Origin: Begonia masoniana
Lineage: Eukaryota; Streptophyta; Magnoliopsida; Cucurbitales; Begoniaceae
Assembly: GCA_022432975.1 (NCBI GenBank)
Contig: CM039509.1
Location: forward strand, 43,992,209 to 44,056,208
Reading direction: 5' to 3'
DNA: 64,000 bases
Shown: positions 28,738 to 42,157 of the stretch, one piece after another
How positions within the stretch are numbered: the first letter of the stretch is position 1
How the letters are laid out: each line of letters begins with the position of its first letter
Made by a program: the position numbers and the translations under genes
Notes under the pieces: generated by a model
Told to the model about the DNA's origin: nothing
Seen by the model: the letters and a program-made list of their open reading frames with translations, nothing else
The model's database searches: none

Positions 28738-29101
28738 TTGGTATTGCTGATTGAAGACGGAAAATTCAGCATATACTGTTATGCGTCCAAGGTTGGCTTG
28801 GGATGTGTATTAATGCAAGAAGGGAAAGTTGTAGCATACGCATCCAGACAACTGAAGAACCACAAGCAAAACTACCCTACTCACTATCTTGAGTTAGCTA
28901 CAGTTGTGTTTGCGCTGAAAGTATGGAGGCACCACTTATACGGACAATCGTGCGAGGTGTTTTCTGATCACAAGATATTAAAATACATATTCACTCAAAA
29001 GGAGTTAAACATGAGACAAAGGAGGTGGTTAGAATTTGTAAAAGATTATGATGTTGAGATTAAATACCACCCAGGTAAAGCTAACGTAGTAGCCGATGCA
29101 T
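28738..29101 (+). pseudogene. RNase H domain (element A), catalytic residue lost
   Basis: The frame reads [60 protein letters not shown] and [20 protein letters not shown], ending with [18 protein letters not shown]. It matches the RNase H domain of chromodomain-type Ty3 pol. In the motif normally written YCDAS the aspartate is tyrosine (YCYAS), so the first catalytic carboxylate is gone. The frame is interrupted at 29102 by a reversed solo LTR and continues at 31202 (SRMSD). The last five bases (TGCAT) are the target duplication. Confidence 0.88.
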
Positions 29102-29384
29102 TGTAACGCCCCGAGTCATCTGAACCCGGTTTGCTACCCATAACACTGAACCGAACCATGACGACTCGATGCTAAATTTAAAAAAGAAATTTCGCTCGAC
29201 AGTCAAAATTTGACTTTTTCTAAAAATTTAAAATATTTAAAACTTGCAGCGGAAATAATTCTAAACAGCAATGTAGTTAAAACAAACTATAAATCATGGT
29301 TTGAAATGTTAAGAGACAATCGGTAGTTTGGAATTAAAGTTTAAAACTGTGGAATACTAGGAGAAATCGCGGAAATCCAACGTA

Positions 29385-29600
29385 TCTGCCGATGAAGTCA
29401 ACATAACTTCATCTGCCGATGAAGTCAACATAACTTCATCTGCCGATGAAGTCAACATAACTTCATACACAACTTCATCTGCCGATGAAGTCAACATAAC
29501 TTCATCTGCCGATGAAGTCAACATAACTTCATCTGCCGATGAAGTCAACATAACTTCATACACAACTTCATCTGCCGATGAAGTCAACATAACTTCAATA
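29385..29600. repeat. 27-bp repeat with CATCTGCCGATGAAGTCA, about 7 copies
   Basis: Tandem copies of a unit containing CATCTGCCGATGAAGTCAAC are broken twice by a short CATACACAACTT insert. The unit resembles the CATCTGCCGATGACGTCA unit of LTR A, although this LTR belongs to family B. Confidence 0.9.
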
Positions 29601-30280
29601 TCATCTGCCGCAGATTTCCATCTTCCATAGGCAAACGCGCGACATCTACCGATGACGTCAGACCGGATGATTCCTGCATCCAACATCTGCCGATCGCTAG
29701 ACGACAAAAACCGACACAACATCTTCCGATAGACAACTTAACCATGAATCAACATCTACCGATAGACATCTCTACCGATAGAGAACAAAACAACATTTCA
29801 TCAACTCCTCGTGATAAAACACTACTCCAACTACAGAAAAGGATTTACTTACTCTACGGAAATCATTCAAAAACGATTCAACCATGGCATTACTCAAATT
29901 CAGCAAGTACTAACATCTAGACCCAACAAGATACGGTTATCAGAAGGAAACTCAAAACATGTTCAAAACTTGAAATCAATTCTGTCATGAAAACTCACAT
30001 ACTCAGACTAAATCTTTAACTTCTAGTCCTCCACACTGACAGACATCAGTTAAACCGCCCCCATCAGCTGCCAGAACATTGAATAGGTGCACTCCTCCAA
30101 CCCGACTAGTCCTCAGTGAACTCAGTAAACACACCTGCTGTCACTTCTTCACCTACATCACAAAACTCATCTATTAGCCTAATGCTAAGTAAGTAATGCA
30201 AAATGAAATGAATTACTGAAACATAAACTCCTAATCATGCAGTTTCTACTTTCTCATCTCAGTTGCTCATTCATCGTTTC

Positions 30281-30500
30281 TGATTCAGATCCCCCTGTGA
30301 AATTGGGAGTTGGATCAACTCTCCCAAAGTATATATCCACTGACTCATTAAGGGGCGGATTATTTCCCTTAACAGTAAATCTGATTCACATGTTCAGATC
30401 CCCCTGTGAAATTGGAAGTTGGATAAGCTCTTCCAAAGTATATTTATATCCACTGTCTCATTAAGGGGCGGATTAATTCCCTTAACAGTAAGTCTTATTC
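30281..30500. repeat. 109-bp direct duplication inside solo LTR B
   Basis: CAGATCCCCCTGTGAAATTG begins at 30286 and again at 30395. The copies differ at only a few places and share CTCATTAAGGGGCGGATTA. Confidence 0.88.
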
Positions 30501-31201
30501 ACTTTGCTGTTTCATCACATTCAATCCTCTCCATACCAATATGTATTCAAATTCATTTTCGTATACATTTTGAAAACATGATGCATGGCATACAAACACA
30601 TCCAAGTAAATACAAACCTAACGTTTTGTGATGTAGGCCCGAAGGCACAAGCAAACATTACTTACCTGATCTCCTGGAAATCACTCGTTTTCAACTACTC
30701 TGGAAGCCTTGCCCACCTAGTTTCATAAGCAGAATACCGATTAGATTACCACTAACTGTATCCTACATCACTCAGAAACCTAAGGAGCTAGTTTGGAAGT
30801 TCTGGTCATCATACACTCTCAGCTCAGTACTAAATGCCGAACTCCATTCATTCACAATATCGACATAACACACACACATTGCGCTCCCTCTGCTATCTAA
30901 CCACTGAAATCTCAAGTGAACGAAAGGAAAACTTACCTAGTTGAGGAATGAGGATCGGTAAGGAGAATCGCCTGGAGTTCTGTTGAGCCTGAGCTGAATA
31001 CCGAGAAAGGAGAAATGAGGGAATAGTGGCGGCTAAACCTCATTAAACCCTTCCTTAAATACATTTTCCACTTTTTAAAATGCTAATTACTCTTTTGCCC
31101 TTGCATAGTTATTTATTAACCTAATCATCATTTTCTCCCAAATCCTCACATTATAAATGGTTAGTTAAATTCGGTTCAATAGAACCGGGTGCTACATGCA
31201 T

Positions 31202-31830
31202 TGAGCAGGATGTCAGATACTATGCAACCAGCTATATCGGTCGTGTCGATGCCTTTGAGGATTGAGATACAGAAGTTCGATATGGAGATAGTTTCTGGGC
31301 TGTCGGCCATACTAGCAGACTTGACGCTACGGCCCACCGTCCTGGACCGAATTAAGGAAGCCCAGAAGACCAATTCAAAGGAGATGGCTGATATGGTGAG
31401 TAAGGTACCAATGACTTCTTCCGATTTCAGTTATTCGGGAGATGGTATTCTTAAGTTCAGAGATAGATGGTATGTTCCAAAAAACGAAGAGTTATGGAAG
31501 AACATCTTGTCGGAAGCCCACTCATCTCCTTTCTCTGTGCATCCTGGAAGCACGAAAATGTATCAAGACTTGAAACTTCACTTCTGGTGGCCGAATATGA
31601 AGAATGAAGTGGCCAAATATGTGGAGTCTTGTATGATATGTCAACAAGTCAAGGCTGAACATCAACGACTAGGTGGAACACTTCAGCCTCTCCCGATCCC
31701 TGAGTGGAAACGGGAGAATATCACAATGGACTTTGTTGTTGGCCTTCCAAGAACAGTTAAAGGCCACAATAGCATATGGGTCATAGTGGACAAATTGATG
31801 AAGTCGGCCCAATTCAAGTCGGCCCAGGTT
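31202..31830 (+). pseudogene. Integrase N-terminus and partial core (element A)
   Basis: It continues the frame interrupted at 29102. The HHCC zinc-binding region is present: the two histidines in AHSSPFSVHPGSTKMYQ (H-x6-H) and the cysteine pair in SCMICQQVKAEHQ. The start of the catalytic core, NITMDFVVGLPRTVKGHNSI then WVIVDKLMKSAQF, carries the first aspartate. At 31800-31827 the text AAGTCGGCCCA occurs twice, and at this point about 90 residues of the core, with the second catalytic aspartate, are missing compared with the family. The deletion also shifts the frame. The integrase is dead. Confidence 0.88.
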
Positions 31831-32622
31831 GGATTTCAGCACGGCGTTTCATCCACAGACGGACGGGCAATCCGAGAGAACAATTCAAATACTAGAGGAT
31901 ATGTTAAGGTCGTGCGTGCTGGAATTTCATGCTCCTTGGAGTAGATACCTACCGCTTGTGGAGTTTGCTTACAACAATAGCTACCAGGCTACAATTGGCA
32001 TGACTCCATATGAAGCTCTCTACGGTAGAAAGTGTAGATCCCCATTGTGTTGGGATGAGGTCGGAGAAACCAAGCTTATCAGCCCTGAGATATTACAGCA
32101 GATGTCCGAGGTGATAACTGCTATCAAACAACGAATAAAGATTGCTCAGAGTCGACAGAAAAGTTATGCGGACCATAGAAGAAGAGACTTGGAGTTTGCC
32201 GAAGGGGATGCAGTATTCTTGAAGGTGTCACCTTTCAAGGGCATAATGAGATTCGGTAAGAAAGGAAAGCTCAGCCCACGGTTCATTGGCCTAGTTTCCA
32301 TTTTGAAGCATGTGGGAAACATGGCTTACAGACTGCAGCTGCCAGCGTCTATGGATGGAGTTCACAATGTTTTCCATGTTTCGATGCTGAGGAAGTGTGT
32401 ACGAGATCCAACTCAGATCATGGAGCATGTGGACTTTGATATCATGCCGACGCTGACATATGAAGAAATGCCTATACAGATATTGGCTATGTCCCTCAAA
32501 GTGTTGCGCAATCGAGTGGTCCCATTGGTGAAAGTTTTATGGTGAAATCATAATGTAGAGGAAGCCACATGGGAAAGACAAGAGGATGTCAGGGCCCAAT
32601 ATCCGGAGTTATTCGGTTAGGC
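31829..32622 (+). pseudogene. Integrase C-terminus and chromodomain-like end (element A)
   Basis: The frame begins DFSTAFHPQTDGQSERTIQI, which holds the catalytic glutamate. It continues with LEDMLRSCVLEFHAPWSRYL, EFAYNNSYQATIGMTPYEAL, DHRRRDLEFAEGDAVFLKVS, HNVFHVSMLRKCVRDPTQIM and VVPLVKVLW, then TGA at about 32543. The remaining tail (HNVEEATWERQEDV and the last residues) lies beyond that stop. The C-terminal segment guides insertion to chromatin in active chromodomain elements. A polypurine tract and the 3' LTR follow at once. It is very like the 14405-15135 fragment, so elements A and B belong to one lineage. Confidence 0.88.
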
Positions 32623-32646
32623 AAATTTTGGGGACAAAATTTCTGT

Positions 32647-32660
32647 TAAGGTGGATGGAA
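32647..32660 (+). other. Polypurine tract of element A
   Basis: TAAGGTGGATGGAA lies immediately before the LTR start at 32661, in the same position as the tract at 15187-15203. Confidence 0.7.
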
Positions 32661-33344
32661 TGTAACACCCGGCCTTTTGGCTGTAAATATTTCCCGAATC
32701 ATTTTGCGAGATTTATTTAATATTAATTCAATATGTGTTTTTTTGGGGACCAAACTAATGTGTGACTAAACGAAACACTAAGTTTGAATTGCATGGAAGG
32801 GCAAATTGGGGAGAAATTAAGGTTGGTGGGAGATAGCCAATGGATAGTTGACACTTGGTAACTTGTTGAAGAAGTTATGTTCTTCCTCCTACGTGAAGCC
32901 TTCATTCCACTTCTCTGCTCCTTCCCTTCCTTCTCTGTTTTCACTCTTCCAGGCGGCTGAAACAAAGCTTCACACTTTGTTTCTCCTACATTCTTCTGTT
33001 TTCTTCAGTGAAGGTAATTTCCGTCGGTAGTTAACAAGTTTAACTACACTATTTACTGATTTTGAGAAGTTTAGGGTTAATGACCGTATAACCACGTTTT
33101 AGGTTTACAGACTACTGAAAACCGAGACGTTCGGGACTTCTAACACCGCAGGAAACAGGTAAGTTCATATCCGTAGGTTGGTCCTTAAGGCCCTACATCT
33201 TGGAGGTACTAGGTTTTACATTCTGTTGGCTGGTTTCGGGTAAAAGGGTTAGAGTTAAGTTCTGTGGTTTCTGTTTAGGTTCTTGTTGTTTTATCCTCTT
33301 GTTCTCTGCTGTATTAACTGTAAGCACTGTCCTGTTCCTGCAAA

Positions 33345-34660
<1,316 letters not shown>

Positions 34661-34679
34661 GAGTTTTAGACTCATAGGT

Positions 34680-34742
34680 GAACTCCCTGATGTAGGTACT
34701 GAACTCGAAGATGAGGACTTTGTGCCTCAAACTGATGAATAG
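34680..34742 (+). other. Short acidic reading frame in LTR A (copy 3, 5' end lost)
   Basis: ELPDVGTELEDEDFV then PQTDE and TAG: same frame as at 16594-16656, with one proline-to-leucine change. The ATG of the other copies lies in the part replaced by the A run. Confidence 0.35.
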
Positions 34743-35370
34743 GTGGCTGGTAGATCGAGCTCATTGGGAGTTTGGTTGTTGTAGCCAGACATGTTTCTGA
34801 CCGAGGTTTAAGTTTTTAAAGTATAGTCTATATCTGTAAAGTCTTCTGGAAATTCTGGTTTTGTTGTAAAAACTCATCTTTTGGTAGATTCTGCAATTGC
34901 ATGTTAGGTTCTGTACTGATTATGAGGTTTTTCCTTTAAAACAAATGTGCAAGTTCTGATGTCTCAGTTTTAGAAACCAATGTTTTGACAGTTGTGTTTT
35001 GTTTTGTTTTATTTAATTTATATTGTAAGTATGTTCTACAACCTTGTTTAGAATTGGGTATTGAAAGTCCACAACTTTCATGCCTTCTGTTTGTGCTGTA
35101 TTAGACAGTTGAATTATGTTCTGAGGTATTCTGGAAATTGTCTGGGATATTTTCCCTTTTTTAGGGCTCGCATGGATTTTTTCCTGATTCTTGAGATAAT
35201 CATGCAGTCTGTTTTCTTGGTTTTCTGTTGTGTTTTCTGATATGTTCAAAATCATGCTGTGAAGTGTTTTGTTTTTTGAAGTGTTTAGTTTGCAAATTCT
35301 CTGTTTAAACGACTTCTGTTTTCAAGTGATCCTGTCAAAAGTTGCCAAATTCTGCCCCTTTTAAACTACA

Positions 35371-38300
35371 TCTTCCGATGACGTCATCACACATTCCGAT
35401 TCCATCTGCTGCCTATATCTGCCGATGACGTCATCACACATTCCGATTCCATCTGCTGCCTATATCTGCCGATGACGTCATCACACATTCCGATTCCATC
35501 TGCTGCCTATATCTGCCGATGACGTCATCACACATTCCGATTCCATCTGCTGCCTATATCTGCCGATGACGTCATCACACATTCCGATTCCATCTGCTGC
35601 CTATATCTGCCGATGACGTCATCACACATTCCGATTCCATCTGCTGCCTATATCTGCCGATGACGTCATCACACATTCCGATTCCATCTGCTGCCTATAT
35701 CTGCCGATGACGTCATCACACATTCCGATTCCATCTGCTGCCTATATCTGCCGATGACGTCATCACACATTCCGATTCCATCTGCTGCCTATATCTGCCG
35801 ATGACGTCATCACACATTCCGATTCCATCTGCTGCCTATATCTGCCGATGACGTCATCACACATTCCGATTCCATCTGCTGCCTATATCTGCCGATGACG
35901 TCATCACACATTCCGATTCCATCTGCTGCCTATATCTGCCGATGACGTCATCACACATTCCGATTCCATCTGCTGCCTATATCTGCCGATGACGTCATCA
36001 CACATTCCGATTCCATCTGCTGCCTATATCTGCCGATGACGTCATCACACATTCCGATTCCATCTGCTGCCTATATCTGCCGATGACGTCATCACACATT
36101 CCGATTCCATCTGCTGCCTATATCTGCCGATGACGTCATCACACATTCCGATTCCATCTGCTGCCTATATCTGCCGATGACGTCATCACACATTCCGATT
36201 CCATCTGCTGCCTATATCTGCCGATGACGTCATCACACATTCCGATTCCATCTGCTGCCTATATCTGCCGATGACGTCATCACACATTCCGATTCCATCT
36301 GCTGCCTATATCTGCCGATGACGTCATCACACATTCCGATTCCATCTGCTGCCTATATCTGCCGATGACGTCATCACACATTCCGATTCCATCTGCTGCC
36401 TATATCTGCCGATGACGTCATCACACATTCCGATTCCATCTGCTGCCTATATCTGCCGATGACGTCATCACACATTCCGATTCCATCTGCTGCCTATATC
36501 TGCCGATGACGTCATCACACATTCCGATTCCATCTGCTGCCTATATCTGCCGATGACGTCATCACACATTCCGATTCCATCTGCTGCCTATATCTGCCGA
36601 TGACGTCATCACACATTCCGATTCCATCTGCTGCCTATATCTGCCGATGACGTCATCACACATTCCGATTCCATCTGCTGCCTATATCTGCCGATGACGT
36701 CATCACACATTCCGATTCCATCTGCTGCCTATATCTGCCGATGACGTCATCACACATTCCGATTCCATCTGCTGCCTATATCTGCCGATGACGTCATCAC
36801 ACATTCCGATTCCATCTGCTGCCTATATCTGCCGATGACGTCATCACACATTCCGATTCCATCTGCTGCCTATATCTGCCGATGACGTCATCACACATTC
36901 CGATTCCATCTGCTGCCTATATCTGCCGATGACGTCATCACACATTCCGATTCCATCTGCTGCCTATATCTGCCGATGACGTCATCACACATTCCGATTC
37001 CATCTGCTGCCTATATCTGCCGATGACGTCATCACACATTCCGATTCCATCTGCTGCCTATATCTGCCGATGACGTCATCACACATTCCGATTCCATCTG
37101 CTGCCTATATCTGCCGATGACGTCATCACACATTCCGATTCCATCTGCTGCCTATATCTGCCGATGACGTCATCACACATTCCGATTCCATCTGCTGCCT
37201 ATATCTGCCGATGACGTCATCACACATTCCGATTCCATCTGCTGCCTATATCTGCCGATGACGTCATCACACATTCCGATTCCATCTGCTGCCTATATCT
37301 GCCGATGACGTCATCACACATTCCGATTCCATCTGCTGCCTATATCTGCCGATGACGTCATCACACATTCCGATTCCATCTGCTGCCTATATCTGCCGAT
37401 GACGTCATCACACATTCCGATTCCATCTGCTGCCTATATCTGCCGATGACGTCATCACACATTCCGATTCCATCTGCTGCCTATATCTGCCGATGACGTC
37501 ATCACACATTCCGATTCCATCTGCTGCCTATATCTGCCGATGACGTCATCACACATTCCGATTCCATCTGCTGCCTATATCTGCCGATGACGTCATCACA
37601 CATTCCGATTCCATCTGCTGCCTATATCTGCCGATGACGTCATCACACATTCCGATTCCATCTGCTGCCTATATCTGCCGATGACGTCATCACACATTCC
37701 GATTCCATCTGCTGCCTATATCTGCCGATGACGTCATCACACATTCCGATTCCATCTGCTGCCTATATCTGCCGATGACGTCATCACACATTCCGATTCC
37801 ATCTGCTGCCTATATCTGCCGATGACGTCATCACACATTCCGATTCCATCTGCTGCCTATATCTGCCGATGACGTCATCACACATTCCGATTCCATCTGC
37901 TGCCTATATCTGCCGATGACGTCATCACACATTCCGATTCCATCTGCTGCCTATATCTGCCGATGACGTCATCACACATTCCGATTCCATCTGCTGCCTA
38001 TATCTGCCGATGACGTCATCACACATTCCGATTCCATCTGCTGCCTATATCTGCCGATGACGTCATCACACATTCCGATTCCATCTGCTGCCTATATCTG
38101 CCGATGACGTCATCACACATTCCGATTCCATCTGCTGCCTATATCTGCCGATGACGTCATCACACATTCCGATTCCATCTGCTGCCTATATCTGCCGATG
38201 ACGTCATCACACATTCCGATTCCATCTGCTGCCTATATCTGCCGATGACGTCATCACACATTCCGATTCCATCTGCTGCCTATATCTGCCGATGACGTCA

Positions 38301-38820
38301 TCACACATTCCGATTCCATCTGCTGCCTATATCTGCCGATGACGTCATCACACATTCCGATTCCATCTGCTGCCTATATCTGCCGATGACGTCATCACAC
38401 ATTCCGATTCCATCTGCTGCCTATATCTGCCGATGACGTCATCACACATTCCGATTCCATCTGCTGCCTATATCTGCCGATGACGTCATCACACATTCCG
38501 ATTCCATCTGCTGCCTATATCTGCCGATGACGTCATCACACATTCCGATTCCATCTGCTGCCTATATCTGCCGATGACGTCATCACACATTCCGATTCCA
38601 TCTGCTGCCTATATCTGCCGATGACGTCATCACACATTCCGATTCCATCTGCTGCCTATATCTGCCGATGACGTCATCACACATTCCGATTCCATCTGCT
38701 GCCTATATCTGCCGATGACGTCATCACACATTCCGATTCCATCTGCTGCCTATATCTGCCGATGACGTCATCACACATTCCGATTCCATCTGCTGCCTAT
38801 ATCTGCCGATGACGTCATCC
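35371..38820. repeat. 47-bp satellite with TGACGTCA palindrome, about 73 copies
   Basis: The period is exactly 47 (GCCTATATCTGCCG at 35411 and 35458). The unit contains GATGACGTCATC, a perfect 12-bp palindrome with the TGACGTCA core. I see essentially no variation along 3.4 kb. The same sequence occurs as the long unit of the mixed array at 17398-19080, where one base differs (TTCCTATT for TTCCGATT). Confidence 0.97.
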
Positions 38821-40072
38821 AACCCCAATTTCACAGAGGGATCAGATAAAAACGAATGCATATGCAACTGAGATGAGACAGTGAAATTTGCATGTTTAGG
38901 AATTTATGTTCAGCATTTCATTCATTACTGCTTTACTTACTTAGCATTAGCTAATAGATGAGTTTTGTGATGTAGGTGCTGAGCTTTCATTAGGTGAATT
39001 CCCTGAGTTTACTGAGGAATATGTGAAGTGGAGGAGCACTTCTATGCTACGGTAGGTGCTCTGATGAGCGGTTTAACTTTTGTCTGAATGAGAGTTTTCA
39101 GTGGTTAGGTATTCTGATGAAATGTTCTGAGAATTTTAATGACAGTAGGAGTTTGATACTTCTTTTAACGCTTCTGTGATCTTCTTTTCTGGATTTGGAA
39201 TTATGATTTGATTTCGATTGTAGCTTGCTATTTTGAATTTTTAAGAATTGTGGATTTGTGTTGATTAGGATGATTTCACCAAAATGTACAAAATCGTTTA
39301 GCAATTGAATTTACTCCTTATTAGAGTCTCTTTTTGGTCTATCGGTAGAAGTTGGGTGTTTTGTCCGCTGGCAGATGTTGGAGGATTGAATCATCCGACT
39401 GAGGCCATCAGAAGATGTCTTCAGTAGAGGCCATCAGATGATGTCCTCAGTAAAAGTCATCGCAAGATGTAGGCAGTAAGTTTGTCGTTTTGTGATCGGT
39501 GTGAGTTAGATGAATGAATCATCCGGTTTACGTCATCGGTAGAAGCGTATAATAAGTTTGTCGTTTTGTGATCGGTGTGAGTTAGATGAATGAATCATCC
39601 GGCTTACGTCATCTGTAGCAGTGTATAATAAGTTTGTCGTTTTGTGATCGGTGTGAGTTAGATGAATGAATCATCCGGCTTACGTCATCGGTAGAAGTGT
39701 ATAATAAGTTTTGTCGTTTTGTGATCGGTGGAAGCCTTCAGTTTCAGTTTCCCCCCTTTTCGTTGACTTTGCTTATCGGGCAATGTGTTTGACTCTTACG
39801 ATTTTCAAGTTTTCCACCCCCCTAAGGCCTTGACTCTCTGCTGAAGTATTTCCTTAATATTTTAACCGATTATTCAAACATTGTTTTTTATAGCTCTTGC
39901 TAATTCTGGTTTGCTCAAAAGAATTTCCGCTGCAAGATTTTTAAATTTTTGAGATTTAGAAAAATGTCAAATTTTGACTTTCGAGCGAAGTTTTAAATTT
40001 GGTCCAAAGTTTCTCAGTTATGTTCGGATTATGTGTAATGAACTGGGGATTCAGAGGACTCGGGGCGTTACA
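38821..40072 (+). mobile_element. LTR of family B, 3' part (probable continuation of 15204-15531)
   Basis: It contains CCAATTTCACAGAGGGATC, matching in reverse the solo LTR at 30290-30310, and ends ACTCGGGGCGTTACA, matching in reverse the start of that solo LTR at 29102. The most economical reading is that it is the far half of the element B LTR into which element A inserted. About 700 bp of LTR B and the end of LTR A are missing between them. Confidence 0.75.
39480..39733. repeat. 76-bp repeat, three to four copies, in LTR B
   Basis: GTTTGTCGTTTTGTGATCGG recurs at 39480, 39556 and 39632, with a fourth start near 39709. The unit includes GAATCATCCGG and GTCATCGGTAGAAG. Confidence 0.92.
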
Positions 40073-40073
40073 A

Positions 40074-41418
40074 TGTAACACCCGGCATTTTTGGCCATGT
40101 AATTATTCCCCGAATCATTAAATGAGATTAATTTGATATTAATACAATGAATGTTTTAGTGGAAATTGTCGATGTGTTTAATTGAATGAGAGAGATTCGT
40201 GAGACCGAATCGACGAACTAAATAACAATTTATGTTTTAATCGGGTTTCTTTTGGTTGGGATACTTCAGATGTTGAGGGAGTGTTTAGTCCCTCTGTTTC
40301 ATTCGGTCGAATTTGTCGACTGAATGGTTTAGAAATTAATTCCAGAGACTTTAGTCTGTCGAATAAGGCTAAGTGTTAATCGTCCAAAGTTGTCGTTCGA
40401 ACTTGTCGTCCAAACCTGTCGTCCAAACTTGTCGTCCAAACTTGTCGTCCAAACTTGTCGTCCAAACTTGTCGTCCAAACTTGTCGTCCAAACTTGTCGT
40501 CCAAACTTGTCGTCCAAACTTGTCGTCCAAACTTGTCGTCCAAACTTGTCGTCCAAACTTGTCGTCCAAACTTGTCGTCCAAACTTGTCGTCCAAACTTG
40601 TCGTCCAAACTTGTCGTCCAAACTTGTCGTCCAAACTTGTCGTCCAAACTTGTCGTCCAAACTTGTCGTCCAAACTTGTCGTCCAAACTTGTCGTCCAAA
40701 CTTGTCGTCCAAACTTGTCGTCCAAACTTGTCGTCCAAACTTGTCGTCCAAACTTGTCGTCCAAACTTGTCGTCCAAACTTGTCGTCCAAACTTGTCGTC
40801 CAAACTTGTCGTCCAAACTTGTCGTCCAAACTTGTCGTCCAAACTTGTCGTCCAAACTTGTCGTCCAAACTTGTCGTCCAAACTTGTCGTCCAAACTTGT
40901 CGTCCAAACTTGTCGTCCAAACTTGTCGTCCAAACTTGTCGTCCAAACTTGTCGTCCAAACTTGTCGTCCAAACTTGTCGTCCAAACTTGTCGTCCAAAC
41001 TTGTCGTCCAAACTTGTCGTCCAAACTTGTCGTCCAAACTTGTCGTCCAAACTTGTCGTCCAAACTTGTCGTCCAAACTTGTCGTCCAAACTTGTCGTCC
41101 AAACTTGTCGTCCAAACTTGTCGTCCAAACTTGTCGTCCAAACTTGTCGTCCAAACTTGTCGTCCAAACTTGTCGTCCAAACTTGTCGTCCAAACTTGTC
41201 GTCCAAACTTGTCGTCCAAACTTGTCGTCCAAACTTGTCGTCCAAACTTGTCGTCCAAACTTGTCGTCCAAACTTGTCGTCCAAACTTGTCGTCCAAACT
41301 TGTCGTCCAAACTTGTCGTCCAAACTTGTCGTCCAAACTTGTCGTCCAAACTTGTCGTCCAAACTTGTCGTCCAAACTTGTCGTCCAAACTTGTCGTCCA
41401 AACTTGTCGTCCAAACTT
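40074..41418 (+). mobile_element. LTR fragment related to family A, passing into a 13-bp array
   Basis: It starts TGTAACACCCGGCATTTTTG and shares TTCCCCGAATCATTAAATGAGA-like and GTGAGACCGAATCGA blocks with the LTR at 54353. From about 40382 it becomes a 13-bp array. No LTR end is found before Athila-like sequence takes over, so only its first part survives. Confidence 0.75.
40382..41418. repeat. 13-bp minisatellite, about 80 copies
   Basis: The unit is GTCGTCCAAACTT, with slightly altered copies only at the left edge (GTCGTTCGAACTT, GTCGTCCAAACCT). It changes into the next array exactly in phase on the shared GTCGTCCA. Confidence 0.97.
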
Positions 41419-42118
41419 GTCGTCCATTCTGCCAGTCGTCCATTCTGCCAGTCGTCCATTCTGCCAGTCGTCCATTCTGCCAGTCGTCCATTCTGCCAGT
41501 CGTCCATTCTGCCAGTCGTCCATTCTGCCAGTCGTCCATTCTGCCAGTCGTCCATTCTGCCAGTCGTCCATTCTGCCAGTCGTCCATTCTGCCAGTCGTC
41601 CATTCTGCCAGTCGTCCATTCTGCCAGTCGTCCATTCTGCCAGTCGTCCATTCTGCCAGTCGTCCATTCTGCCAGTCGTCCATTCTGCCAGTCGTCCATT
41701 CTGCCAGTCGTCCATTCTGCCAGTCGTCCATTCTGCCAGTCGTCCATTCTGCCAGTCGTCCATTCTGCCAGTCGTCCATTCTGCCAGTCGTCCATTCTGC
41801 CAGTCGTCCATTCTGCCAGTCGTCCATTCTGCCAGTCGTCCATTCTGCCAGTCGTCCATTCTGCCAGTCGTCCATTCTGCCAGTCGTCCATTCTGCCAGT
41901 CGTCCATTCTGCCAGTCGTCCATTCTGCCAGTCGTCCATTCTGCCAGTCGTCCATTCTGCCAGTCGTCCATTCTGCCAGTCGTCCATTCTGCCAGTCGTC
42001 CATTCTGCCAGTCGTCCATTCTGCCAGTCGTCCATTCTGCCAGTCGTCCATTCTGCCAGTCGTCCATTCTGCCAGTCGTCCATTCTGCCAGTCGTCCATT
42101 CTGCCAGTCGTCCATTCT
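41419..42118. repeat. 16-bp minisatellite, about 44 copies
   Basis: The unit is GTCGTCCATTCTGCCA. The same unit, diverged, occurs at 59384-59545 in the 5' LTR of the Athila-like element, in the same plus-strand orientation. This array may therefore be a piece of that element's 3' LTR. Confidence 0.96.
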
Positions 42119-42157
42119 GTTTTGTTCTGTCATTTGTTTTGTAGTCCGATTTTAATT

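Larger units (their letters stand above)
29102..31196 (-). mobile_element. Solo LTR of family B (2095 bp), inserted in pol of element A
   Basis: On the plus strand it reads TGTAACGCCCCGAG to GGGTGCTACA, flanked by TGCAT (29097-29101 and 31197-31201). Its orientation is minus: the reverse strand begins TGTAGCACCCGGTTCT, like the LTR at 15204, and ends CTCGGGGCGTTACA, like the LTR end at 40072. The minus strand has an AGGTAAGT at about 30940. It contains two repeat blocks, listed separately, and no gag-pol. Confidence 0.93.
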
